Assembly: GCA_017416505.1 (NCBI GenBank)
Contig: JAFQCI010000179.1
Span: 1-33,418, forward strand
Reading direction: 5' to 3'
Length of the DNA stretch: 33,418 nucleotides
DNA from: Lachnospiraceae bacterium
GTDB lineage: Bacteria > Bacillota_A > Clostridia > Lachnospirales > Lachnospiraceae
Part shown: in pieces, positions 8,588-15,952 of the stretch
Numbering within the stretch: the stretch's first letter is position 1
Layout of the letters: every line of letters begins with the position of its first letter
The notes under the pieces: model-generated
Database searches by the model: none
Told to the model about the DNA's origin: nothing
What the model saw: the letters and a program-made list of their open reading frames with translations, nothing else
Made by a program: the position numbers and the translations under genes

Positions 8588-8737
8588 CTAAAACAATACA
8601 TCTTTTTTGGCTTTTATTAATTTTCCACCATTGATAATAGAGATAATTCCAAATCCAACTCCTATTACAATCAGTCCAACACCAATTACAATGTTCCATG
8701 CTCCGCTGGATTTCATCACTTTATGCACTCTTTCCAT
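8588..8737 (-). CDS. 49-residue single-span membrane micro-protein
   Basis: A short reading frame of 49 codons starts at ATG 8737 and ends at TAG 8588. A strong AGGAGGTAGTTAT ribosome site precedes it, 11 nt downstream of the pyrE stop. The peptide has a basic N-terminus (MERVHKVMKSSG), one glycine-patterned hydrophobic helix with repeated IGVG-like steps (about residues 15-35) and a lysine-rich tail (KLIKAKKD). The ribosome site, the membrane-helix composition and the position just before a hairpin support expression. Function is unknown. Glycine-zipper single-span peptides may be regulators, toxins or assembly factors, and no family was recognised. Confidence 0.65.
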   Translation of the reverse strand: MERVHKVMKSSGAWNIVIGVGLIVIGVGFGIISIINGGKLIKAKKDVLF

Positions 8738-8748
8738 ATAACTACCTC

Positions 8749-9423
8749 CTATTTTACTCCATATTGTTCATAATATGCATCTATTGCTGCTTTTATCGTA
8801 TCATCGATAATTATTTTCCCTTTATATTCTTTATTATATAAATGTTCAATTACTTCTGCCATAGTAACAATCGCAGTAGTTTGAAGTCCGTATTTTTCCT
8901 GAATTTCTGCTAAGGCACTCTTTTCACCCTTACCGCGTTCCATACGGTCTACTGAAACAACCAGACCTAATACAGACACATCTCCTTGTGCCTTTACGAT
9001 AGGAAGAGTTTCTTCAATTGAAGTTCCTGCCGTAGTTACATCTTCAATAATTACTACCTTATCCCCATCTGCAATAGGACTTCCTAATAAGATACCAGTA
9101 TCTCCATGGTCTTTCACTTCTTTACGATTAGAGCAGTATTTAATATCAGCTCCAAATTTATCTGCAATTTCCATAGTTGTAGCAACGGACAATGGAATTC
9201 CCTTATATGCAGGACCAAATAATACATCAAAATCTAATCCAAACTTATCCTTAATTGCCTGTGCATAGTATCCGCCTAAACGCTTTAACTGTGCACCGGT
9301 ACGGTAGAATCCGGTGTTTACGAAAAATGGGGTCTTTCTTCCACTTTTGGTAACGAAATCTCCAAATTTAAGTACATTACAATCAATCATAAATTCAATA
9401 AATTCTTGTTTATATTGTTCCAT
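8749..9423 (-). CDS. pyrE: Orotate phosphoribosyltransferase
   Basis: PyrE converts orotate and PRPP to orotidine 5'-phosphate. The 224-residue protein shows the PRPP-binding motif VVIIEDVTTAGTS at about residues 123-135 and the FGPAYKGIPL loop near 70-78. The ATG at 9423 is preceded by AAGGAGAAAAACTC. It is the last enzyme gene of the pyr operon, 71 nt after pyrD. That gap contains a possible weak internal promoter. Its product is the substrate of PyrF, encoded three genes upstream. Confidence 0.96.
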   Translation of the reverse strand: MEQYKQEFIEFMIDCNVLKFGDFVTKSGRKTPFFVNTGFYRTGAQLKRLGGYYAQAIKDKFGLDFDVLFGPAYKGIPLSVATTMEIADKFGADIKYCSNRKEVKDHGDTGILLGSPIADGDKVVIIEDVTTAGTSIEETLPIVKAQGDVSVLGLVVSVDRMERGKGEKSALAEIQEKYGLQTTAIVTMAEVIEHLYNKEYKGKIIIDDTIKAAIDAYYEQYGVK

Positions 9424-9465
9424 GAGTTTTTCTCCTTATTTCTTCCAATTTTGATGTTATTCTTT

Positions 9466-9494
9466 AGTTTATCACATTCCGATAATATTTTCAA
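9466..9494 (-). promoter_or_regulatory. Possible internal promoter before pyrE
   Basis: TTGAAA (9489-9494) and TAAACT (9466-9471) are spaced by 17 nt on the minus strand, right after the pyrD stop. The -35 is good and the -10 poor. It could give pyrE some expression independent of the operon promoter. Confidence 0.3.
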
Positions 9495-10397
9495 TTATTG
9501 AACTGCACCAATTAATTCATTGATATCCTCAATTCCATATTGTTTCATATATGCTTCAATTCCATCTACAATTTCAATGGTTGCAGTAGGATTGTAGAAA
9601 TTCGCTGTTCCTACGGAAACTGCAGTTGCTCCTGCTAAAATAAATTCCATGGCATCCTCCCAGGTTGCAATTCCTCCCATTCCGATGATAGGAACCTTTA
9701 CTGCATTTGCCACCTGATAAACCATACGTACTGCTATCGGTTTAATGGCTGGTCCGGAAACTCCTCCTGTCTTATTGGCAAGAGCGAATTTTCGTTTCTG
9801 AACATCAATCTTCATTCCGGTTAACGTATTAATCAAGGAAAGTGCATCGCATCCTCCGTCTACGGCTGCCCTTGCCATTTCTGTAATATCCGTTACATTT
9901 GGAGATAGTTTCATAATAATCGGCTGCTTTGCCACCTTTTTTACTGCTCTGGTAATCTGGTTTAAGGCTTTTGGGTCCTGCCCGAAAGCGATTCCACCTT
10001 CTTTTACATTAGGACAAGAAACATTGATTTCCAATAAATCTACCGGTTCTTCACCCAAACGTTCTACAACTTCTACATAATCTTTTTCCGATTTTCCACA
10101 AACATTGACTACAATTTTCGTGTCATATTCTTTTAAGAATGGGATATCTCTTTTCGCAAATACATCAATTCCAGGATTTTGCAATCCAATGGCATTCATC
10201 ATACCACCATAAGTTTCTGCAATACGTGGAGTTGGATTTCCAGGCCATGGTATATTGGCAACACCTTTTGTTACAACAGCACCTAAACGATTCAAATCTA
10301 CAAACTCGCTGTACTCTGCACCAGAACCAAATGTTCCGGAAGCTGTCATGACAGGATTTTTTAAAGTAACTCCTGCAATATTTACCGAAGTATTCAT
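9495..10397 (-). CDS. pyrD: Dihydroorotate dehydrogenase B, catalytic subunit
   Basis: PyrD (class 1B, FMN-binding) oxidises dihydroorotate to orotate and passes electrons to NAD through the PyrK subunit encoded just upstream. The protein is 300 residues. The catalytic cysteine is C128 in EINVSCPNVKEGG, the arrangement typical of class 1 enzymes. The N-terminal ASGTFGSG and C-terminal GMGGIATWEDAMEF FMN-phosphate-binding segments are present. The ATG is preceded by AAGGAGGGCAAAGGAAT and lies 15 nt after pyrK. Presence of PyrK makes the 1B heterotetramer the natural assignment rather than the fumarate-dependent 1A type. Confidence 0.96.
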   Translation of the reverse strand: MNTSVNIAGVTLKNPVMTASGTFGSGAEYSEFVDLNRLGAVVTKGVANIPWPGNPTPRIAETYGGMMNAIGLQNPGIDVFAKRDIPFLKEYDTKIVVNVCGKSEKDYVEVVERLGEEPVDLLEINVSCPNVKEGGIAFGQDPKALNQITRAVKKVAKQPIIMKLSPNVTDITEMARAAVDGGCDALSLINTLTGMKIDVQKRKFALANKTGGVSGPAIKPIAVRMVYQVANAVKVPIIGMGGIATWEDAMEFILAGATAVSVGTANFYNPTATIEIVDGIEAYMKQYGIEDINELIGAVQ

Positions 10398-10412
10398 ATT
10401 CCTTTGCCCTCC

Positions 10413-11171
10413 TTATAGTTTAATTTCCCTTGCTTCAAAAACAGGGCCGTCTTTACAGATACGCTTATTATCTACATTGGTATGATGGTCTATTTCATTG
10501 GACTTACATACACAGGCAAGGCATGCTCCAATCCCGCAAGCCATTTTTTCTTCTAAGGAAAGATACGCCTTAATTCCCTTTTCGATAGCATATGCCTGAA
10601 TGGCACGAAGCATTGGAGTAGGTCCACAAGCATAAATAACCTCTCCTTCGATTTCTTTTTCCTTGATGGCATCCAGTACATTACCCTTTACTCCGGTTTT
10701 TCCATCTTCCGAAGCAATGCTTACATTTCCGTATGCTTCAAATTCTTTTTCCAAAAAGATTTCATCTCTGTATCCTAAAACTATGTCTTTCTCACATTTT
10801 AATGTTTTCGCTAATTCAAGCATTGGAGGAATCCCGATACCACCTCCGATTAAAATTGCTTTTCCATCTTCTAATGGGAAACCATTTCCTAATGGTCCCA
10901 TAATTTCTATGGTATCATTTTCCACCAATTTACAAAACTCATTGGTTCCTTTTCCCACTACACGATAAACAATACGAAGAGTTGTTTCTCCAATTTCACA
11001 AATACTGATTGGTCTTGGAAGCAATGCACTTCCATCTTTACAATATAAAGAAATAAACTGCCCCGGTTTCGCCTGTTTTGCTGCTTCTTCGCATTCTAAA
11101 ACCATACTATAAACATCTGTAGCTATCTTTTCTTGAGATTTTACTACTGCAATTCCTTTGTATTTGCTCAT
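10413..11171 (-). CDS. pyrK: Dihydroorotate dehydrogenase B, electron transfer subunit
   Basis: PyrK carries FAD and a [2Fe-2S] cluster and channels electrons from PyrD to NAD. The protein has a ferredoxin-reductase-like layout. FAD is bound around LLPRPISI, the NAD-binding fold includes GGGIGIPPML, and a C-terminal cluster loop CGIGACLACVCK is followed by a fourth cysteine in RICKDGP. A longer reading from 11183 exists, but the ATG at 11171 has GGAGG six bases upstream and is preferred (252 residues). It sits between pyrF and pyrD, 24 nt after pyrF. Confidence 0.95.
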   Translation of the reverse strand: MSKYKGIAVVKSQEKIATDVYSMVLECEEAAKQAKPGQFISLYCKDGSALLPRPISICEIGETTLRIVYRVVGKGTNEFCKLVENDTIEIMGPLGNGFPLEDGKAILIGGGIGIPPMLELAKTLKCEKDIVLGYRDEIFLEKEFEAYGNVSIASEDGKTGVKGNVLDAIKEKEIEGEVIYACGPTPMLRAIQAYAIEKGIKAYLSLEEKMACGIGACLACVCKSNEIDHHTNVDNKRICKDGPVFEAREIKL

Positions 11172-11195
11172 AACATCCTCCATTTATTCTGCCTT

Positions 11196-12119
11196 TTACT
11201 CGGAAAGGGCTCCCTTTATATCCTCAATCATATCAATGACTGCCTGTCTGGATGCTTCTTCAAAGTGTTCTGGTGTAAACTTTGCATAAGCTTCCTGTTT
11301 ATATGCTGCAATGATTCCTCTAGAAGAATTTACAATGGCACCTAAACCATCTTTGTTAAAATAATGTACCAAATCTTTGGCTTTTCCGCCTTGTGCACCA
11401 TAGCCAGGAACTAAAATATAAGTATTTGGCATAATCTTTCTTAATACCTTACCCATTTCCGGATAAGTAGCACCTACTACAGCACCAACATAGCTATATC
11501 CATTGCCCATGTGTTGCTCGCCCCATTCAGCAACTTTCTTTCCAACCAATTCATATAATGGAGTACCATCTACTAACTGGTCCTGGAATTCTCCGCTGGA
11601 TGGATTTGAGGTCTTTACCAATACAAAAATACCTTTCTTTTCTTCTTTACAAACATCAATAAAAGGTTTCACACCATCCGTTCCTAAATAAGGATTTACC
11701 GTTACAAAGTCTTCATCAAAACCATAATACTGATTTTCTCCTACCTGTACTTTTCCAACATGACCTACAGCATAAGCAGTAGAGGTAGAACCAATATCAC
11801 CACGTTTGATATCTCCAATAATCACCAAATCTTTTTCTTTACAGTAATCTACTGTCTTCTTAAAAGCAACCAATCCTGGAATTCCAAATTGTTCGTACAT
11901 AGCAATCTGTGGTTTTACTGCCGGAATTAGGTCATAGGTAGCATCCACTATCTTTTTATTAAACTGCCAGATTGCCTCTGCAGCTCCTTCTAAAGTTTCC
12001 CCATATTCTTCAAAAGCTGCCTTCTTAATATGGTCCGGCACATATGAAAGCATAGGGTCTAAACCAACCACGATGGGAGCCTGTAAATTTGTAATTTTAT
12101 CTATTAGTTTGTTAATCAT
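11196..12119 (-). CDS. pyrF: Orotidine 5'-phosphate decarboxylase (long subfamily)
   Basis: PyrF decarboxylates OMP to UMP, the last step of UMP synthesis. At 307 residues it belongs to the longer subfamily (about 270-310 residues) rather than the 230-residue Bacillus type. The active-site motif GDIKRGDIGSTS is clear, with catalytic lysine K105. VPGYGAQGG and VNSSRGI near the C-terminus form the phosphate-binding region. The ATG follows AGGAGGATAAGTT and lies 11 nt after pyrC, so the genes are co-transcribed. Confidence 0.95.
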   Translation of the reverse strand: MINKLIDKITNLQAPIVVGLDPMLSYVPDHIKKAAFEEYGETLEGAAEAIWQFNKKIVDATYDLIPAVKPQIAMYEQFGIPGLVAFKKTVDYCKEKDLVIIGDIKRGDIGSTSTAYAVGHVGKVQVGENQYYGFDEDFVTVNPYLGTDGVKPFIDVCKEEKKGIFVLVKTSNPSSGEFQDQLVDGTPLYELVGKKVAEWGEQHMGNGYSYVGAVVGATYPEMGKVLRKIMPNTYILVPGYGAQGGKAKDLVHYFNKDGLGAIVNSSRGIIAAYKQEAYAKFTPEHFEEASRQAVIDMIEDIKGALSE

Positions 12120-12130
12120 AACTTATCCTC

Positions 12131-13420
12131 CTATATGAACTTACATGAATCAAATACAATAGTTCCACTTAATATCGTACAATTTACTCTTCCTTTTACC
12201 AGCTTTCCGTCAAACGGCGTATTAGAAGCCTTTGAACGGAATTTTCCTGCATCAATTACCACTTCTTCGGAAGGGTCAAAGATTACAATATCAGCAATCA
12301 TTCCCTCTTCTATCCGTCCCCGTTTATCATCTATTTTTAAAATCTTAGCAGGGTTATAACTCATCTTTTCTGCCATTTGTAGTGGGGTTAAAATTCCTCG
12401 TTCTACCAAAGCAGTATAAGTTAAGGCTGCACTGGTTTCCAGACCTACAATGCCAAAAGGTGCTTCTTTGATTCCCTTGCTCTTTTCGTCTTTATGGTGT
12501 GGGGCATGGTCTGTAGAAATCGCATCCAAAACTCCAGTTTTCAAACCTTCTATAATTGCCTTCACATCCTTCTCACTACGCAAAGGCGGATTCATCTTAA
12601 AGTTAGCATCATCTTTGTCAATAACAGAATCGGATAGAATAAAGTGATGAGGACACGCCTCTCCTGTCACATTGATTCCCATTTCCTTCGCCATCTTAAT
12701 CAAACGAACTGCTCCTTCTGTAGATACGTGACAGATATGAAGACGAACCCCTGTTTCATTGGCAAGAAAAATATCTCTGGCAGTAATGATATCTTCTACC
12801 GCATTTAAAATTCCTGGAATTCCTAAACTCTGTGAAACAGGACCTTCATTCATGGCACCATCTTTCACCAGATTTTTTTCCTCACAATGTGCCATAACCA
12901 AGGCATCCATATCCTTTATCTGCTTTAGTGCCTCATAGTAAAGATTAATGTCCATAACACTTTTCCCATCTTCACTAAATGCGATGGCACCTGCTTCCTT
13001 CATGGCTTTAAAATCAACCAAAGTTTCTCCTGCCATATCTTTCGTAATGGCACTAAGCTGACAAACATTGGTGGTGGCATTCTTCGCCTTATCCAAAATA
13101 TAATTTAATGTTTCCACATTGTCTACTGCCGGTTTGGTATTTGGCATGGCACACACGGTAGTAACTCCGCCGGCGGCGGCTGCCTTTGCTCCGGTTATAA
13201 TATCTTCTTTATGAGTGAATCCAGGGTCCCGAAAATGCACATGTAAATCAATGAATCCAGGCATAACAAACTTTCCTCTGGCATCGATGACTTCATCTGC
13301 ATTTTCATCAATGTATCTGGCTATGCGGACAATTTTATCTTCTTCAATCAAAACATCTGCTACCTGGTCAAAATTTGTCGCAGGATTCAGTACCCTGCCA
13401 TTTTTAATTAGTATCTTCAT
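12131..13420 (-). CDS. pyrC: Dihydroorotase
   Basis: PyrC reversibly cyclises carbamoyl-aspartate to dihydroorotate. The 429-residue protein has the amidohydrolase metal site HVHFRDPG (60-67), HCEE and HICHVS in the middle, and the STDHAPHH signature near residue 300, as in the long bacterial class I enzymes. An in-frame ATG exists at 13444. However, ATG 13420 follows AAAGGAAACCGAAAC and matches the family start MKILIKNGRV, so it is preferred. It is the first gene of the pyr operon. A promoter lies just upstream and leaves a leader of only about 30 nt, with no PyrR-type attenuator. pyrB and carAB are not in the window. Confidence 0.95.
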   Translation of the reverse strand: MKILIKNGRVLNPATNFDQVADVLIEEDKIVRIARYIDENADEVIDARGKFVMPGFIDLHVHFRDPGFTHKEDIITGAKAAAAGGVTTVCAMPNTKPAVDNVETLNYILDKAKNATTNVCQLSAITKDMAGETLVDFKAMKEAGAIAFSEDGKSVMDINLYYEALKQIKDMDALVMAHCEEKNLVKDGAMNEGPVSQSLGIPGILNAVEDIITARDIFLANETGVRLHICHVSTEGAVRLIKMAKEMGINVTGEACPHHFILSDSVIDKDDANFKMNPPLRSEKDVKAIIEGLKTGVLDAISTDHAPHHKDEKSKGIKEAPFGIVGLETSAALTYTALVERGILTPLQMAEKMSYNPAKILKIDDKRGRIEEGMIADIVIFDPSEEVVIDAGKFRSKASNTPFDGKLVKGRVNCTILSGTIVFDSCKFI

Positions 13421-13455
13421 GTTTCGGTTTCCTTTCCCTATCATTGTTTTCTTTC

Positions 13456-13484
13456 ATTCTATCACAAGCTATGTGTATTTTCAA
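13456..13484 (-). promoter_or_regulatory. Promoter of the pyr operon
   Basis: TTGAAA (13479-13484), a 17-nt spacer and TAGAAT (13456-13461) form a good sigma-A promoter on the minus strand. The -35 overlaps the stop codon of the upstream gene. The predicted leader to pyrC is about 30 nt and holds no stem-loop. Confidence 0.6.
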
Positions 13485-14239
13485 AAACAATCGATGATTT
13501 TTTCATATTGATAGCTATTTTTTATTTTTCCAATTCGTCTTACCGCACCAACATGAGTTAAAATATTTAATACAATCTGAGAAAGATTTTTCCCTATCCC
13601 TGCTGCTTTGGCAAAATCACTGCTGGTAAATCCTGTTTCTAGTATTTCCGGAAGAAAAGCTGCATAATCATAAACCTCATTAAGATAAATCTCATCCAAA
13701 ATTTTAGTTGGAATACGGTCATTACATTTTGCCCCGTTTTTAGGATTTTTACGTCTTGGATTTAACACACGATATTCCTCTACCCCAATCAAAACAAGGC
13801 AAAGATGAAACCTTGGATTGGTAAGATATTGTTTCACTTTATATAGCTCAGGAAATGCCAGATATTTTCCGGATTTCATCTTACAAAGCCTCCCCGGAGA
13901 TATTTCTCCAGTGGAAGGTTCAATATAAAAAGACTGTCGTTCCACAACTACAGGATGTACCACTGTAACATGATAATTCAGCAAAAATTCATCCAATTTC
14001 GGTCTTAGACGATTCAACTGTTTGGTCTGAATTTCAATAATATCTTCCCCATTATAAATATCTGCTATCTTTTTTCCAATGGGTATTTCGTGCTTTTTAT
14101 CATCCGGTTCAAAATAATACTTTAGCACAGAATGAACGGTCTTTTCACTTAAAGTCCCGATTCCATCTATGATTTTTATCTGGTCTTTTCCTTTTTCTAA
14201 AGCATATAAAAATCGTTCTTCACTGATATAATCTGTCAT
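13481..14239 (-). CDS. Uncharacterised protein, possible PD-(D/E)XK-like core
   Basis: This 252-residue protein follows tyrS by 5 nt and lacks a known function. The N-terminal half contains KKHEIPIGKKIAD60, then E69-I-Q71, then a helix and a VTVVHPVVV strand. This Asp...Glu-X-Gln spacing, flanked by beta strands and a helix, resembles the core of PD-(D/E)XK nuclease-like folds with Gln in place of the usual Lys. The middle carries FHLCLVLIGVEEYRVLN and a basic RRKNPKNGAKCNDRIP stretch. The last 60 residues (SSDFAKAAGIGKNLSQIVLNILTHVGAV) look like a winged-helix DNA-binding unit. I recall similar hypothetical proteins in other Clostridia. A nucleic-acid-binding role is inference only. The ribosome site is weak (AGAAG), consistent with coupling to tyrS. 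Confidence 0.75.
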   Translation of the reverse strand: MTDYISEERFLYALEKGKDQIKIIDGIGTLSEKTVHSVLKYYFEPDDKKHEIPIGKKIADIYNGEDIIEIQTKQLNRLRPKLDEFLLNYHVTVVHPVVVERQSFYIEPSTGEISPGRLCKMKSGKYLAFPELYKVKQYLTNPRFHLCLVLIGVEEYRVLNPRRKNPKNGAKCNDRIPTKILDEIYLNEVYDYAAFLPEILETGFTSSDFAKAAGIGKNLSQIVLNILTHVGAVRRIGKIKNSYQYEKIIDCF

Positions 14240-14244
14240 ACTTC

Positions 14245-15468
14245 TTATTCTACAACAACACGTTTAAAGTTCTTCTTTCCACGTTTTACAACCAGACCTT
14301 CTCCTTCAAAAGCATCTTTGCCATAAGTGGTTTTAATGTCTGTTACCTTTTCTCCTTCCACTGTGACACCACCTTGTTCCACTGCACGTCTTCCTTCGGA
14401 GCGGGATGGTACTAAACCTGACTTTTGAAGTACTGCTAAAATGTCAATGGTTCCATCCGCAAAGTCTTCTGCTGTTAATACTGCTTTTGGCATATTTTGA
14501 GCATTTTGTCCTGAGAATAATGCTTTGGCTGCTTCATCTGCCTTCTTTGCCTCTTCTTCTCCATGTACTAACTTGGTAAGTTCAAATGCAAGAATTTCTT
14601 TTGCAGTATTTAACTGGCTGCCTTCCCATTTATCCATTTCATCGATTTGTTCTAATGGAAGGAAAGTCAACATTCTTAGACATTTTAATACATCAGAATC
14701 TGCAACGTTTCTCCAGTATTGGTAGAAGTCAAATGGACTGGTTTTCTTAGGGTCTAGCCATACTGCACCAGACTGTGTCTTACCCATTTTCTTTCCTTCG
14801 GAGTTTAGTAATAAATTAATGGTCATGGCATAAGCATCTTTTCCTAATTTTCTACGGATTAATTCTGTTCCACCTAACATATTAGACCATTGGTCATCTC
14901 CACCAAACTGCATATTACAGCCATATTTTTGGAACAATGCGTAGAAATCGTAGCTTTGCATAATCATGTAGTTAAATTCCAAAAAGCTTAAACCTTTTTC
15001 CATTCTTTGCTTGTAACATTCTGCTGTCAACATACGATTTACGCTGAAATGAGGACCAATATCACGAAGCACCTCTACATAATTTAAATCCAATAACCAG
15101 TCTGCATTGTTTACCATAATTGCTTTTCCTTCTGAAAAGTCGATAAACTTACTCATCTGCTCTTTGAAACATTCACAATTATGCTGAATGGTTTCTTTTG
15201 TCATCATCTGACGCATATCGGTTCTTCCTGAAGGGTCACCAATCATGGCAGTACCACCGCCAATTAATGCGATTGGCTTATTTCCAGCCATCTGCAGACG
15301 TTTCATCAAGCATAATGCCATAAAATGTCCTACGTGCAGACTATCTGCAGTAGGGTCAAAACCGATGTAAAATACAGCTTTCCCGTTGTTTACTAATTCT
15401 TTAATTTCTTCCTCATCTGTCACCTGTGCGATTAATCCTCTCGCTACCAATTCATCATATACTTTCAT
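14245..15468 (-). CDS. tyrS: Tyrosyl-tRNA synthetase
   Basis: TyrS charges tRNA-Tyr with tyrosine. It is 407 residues and shows the class I signatures HVGH (45-48, the HIGH motif) and KMGKT (227-231, the KMSKS motif). [12 protein letters not shown] lies in the tyrosine/tRNA region, and the C-terminal S4 RNA-binding domain spans about 345-405 ([21 protein letters not shown]). The ATG at 15468 has AAGGAAGAGGAAT upstream. A full tyrosine-specific T-box leader and a consensus promoter precede it, so expression should rise when tRNA-Tyr is uncharged. It is followed closely by the uncharacterised gene at 13481-14239. Confidence 0.97.
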   Translation of the reverse strand: MKVYDELVARGLIAQVTDEEEIKELVNNGKAVFYIGFDPTADSLHVGHFMALCLMKRLQMAGNKPIALIGGGTAMIGDPSGRTDMRQMMTKETIQHNCECFKEQMSKFIDFSEGKAIMVNNADWLLDLNYVEVLRDIGPHFSVNRMLTAECYKQRMEKGLSFLEFNYMIMQSYDFYALFQKYGCNMQFGGDDQWSNMLGGTELIRRKLGKDAYAMTINLLLNSEGKKMGKTQSGAVWLDPKKTSPFDFYQYWRNVADSDVLKCLRMLTFLPLEQIDEMDKWEGSQLNTAKEILAFELTKLVHGEEEAKKADEAAKALFSGQNAQNMPKAVLTAEDFADGTIDILAVLQKSGLVPSRSEGRRAVEQGGVTVEGEKVTDIKTTYGKDAFEGEGLVVKRGKKNFKRVVVE

Positions 15469-15540
15469 ATTCCTCTTCCTTTCTTGCTTTTACATAAAGC
15501 AGAGCGTTTTTTACTTTGTAGGACAATTTCAACGAAATTT

Positions 15541-15911
15541 CCTATTAAAAAAGCCCTCGTCCCTTTCATTTGAAAAGGACGAAGGCTTATAGCTTCGTGT
15601 TACCACCTAATCTTTATAAATTTCTCGCGAAATCTACCTTAGTAAGTGCTTTTCTTCACGGACATAATCCGTATCAAAGTTCTGAAAAAGCAAATTCTAC
15701 ACCAGAATCTTTGCAATCCAGCAAAACACTGTTCCATTATAACGTATGGATTACGTCACCGCCTACTTTTACTTTATTTAGATAATAAAATAAGTTCAGG
15801 GTGCAGCTCAAAGATGTATTCAAAGAAATCCTACCTGCGCCTCTCATCCAACGGCTACTTTCTGTAAGCGGTGTTCCTTCTACTTTTTCCTGTCACAGCC
15901 TTTTTCATATT
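15541..15911 (-). promoter_or_regulatory. Tyrosine T-box riboswitch leader of tyrS
   Basis: On the minus strand, downstream of a consensus promoter, the leader has a Stem I region with a specifier GAA-UAC-AUC (UAC, Tyr; 15816-15818). The T-box AGGTGGTAACACGAAG follows (about 15593-15608); its UGGU (15602-15605) can pair with the ACCA end of tRNA-Tyr. ACGAAG and CTTCGT can form the antiterminator, which competes with the terminator at 15547-15588. This fills the 484-nt gap before tyrS. Uncharged tRNA-Tyr is expected to allow read-through into tyrS and the next gene. Confidence 0.92.
15547..15588 (-). terminator. T-box-controlled terminator
   Basis: On the minus strand the stem AAGCCTTCGTCCTTTTC / GAAAGGGACGAGGGCTT is followed directly by a T6 tract. 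The 5' arm (CCTTCGT) overlaps the 3' side of the antiterminator, as in other T-box leaders. It would also stop read-through from the upstream surface-protein gene. Confidence 0.9.
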
Positions 15912-15917
15912 ACTAGC

Positions 15918-15946
15918 ATTATAAAAAAGATTCTAATGCTTGTCAA
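15918..15946 (-). promoter_or_regulatory. Consensus sigma-A promoter of tyrS
   Basis: TTGACA (15941-15946) and TATAAT (15918-15923) on the minus strand are both perfect and spaced by exactly 17 nt. The expected start, near 15911, begins the T-box leader. The -35 lies 6 nt after the stop codon of the surface-protein gene. Confidence 0.85.
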
Positions 15947-15952
15947 TTATTT

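Noticed and set aside
13420..13480. PyrR-type attenuator before pyrC
   Set aside because: The predicted leader is only about 30 nt and contains no terminator/antiterminator pair.
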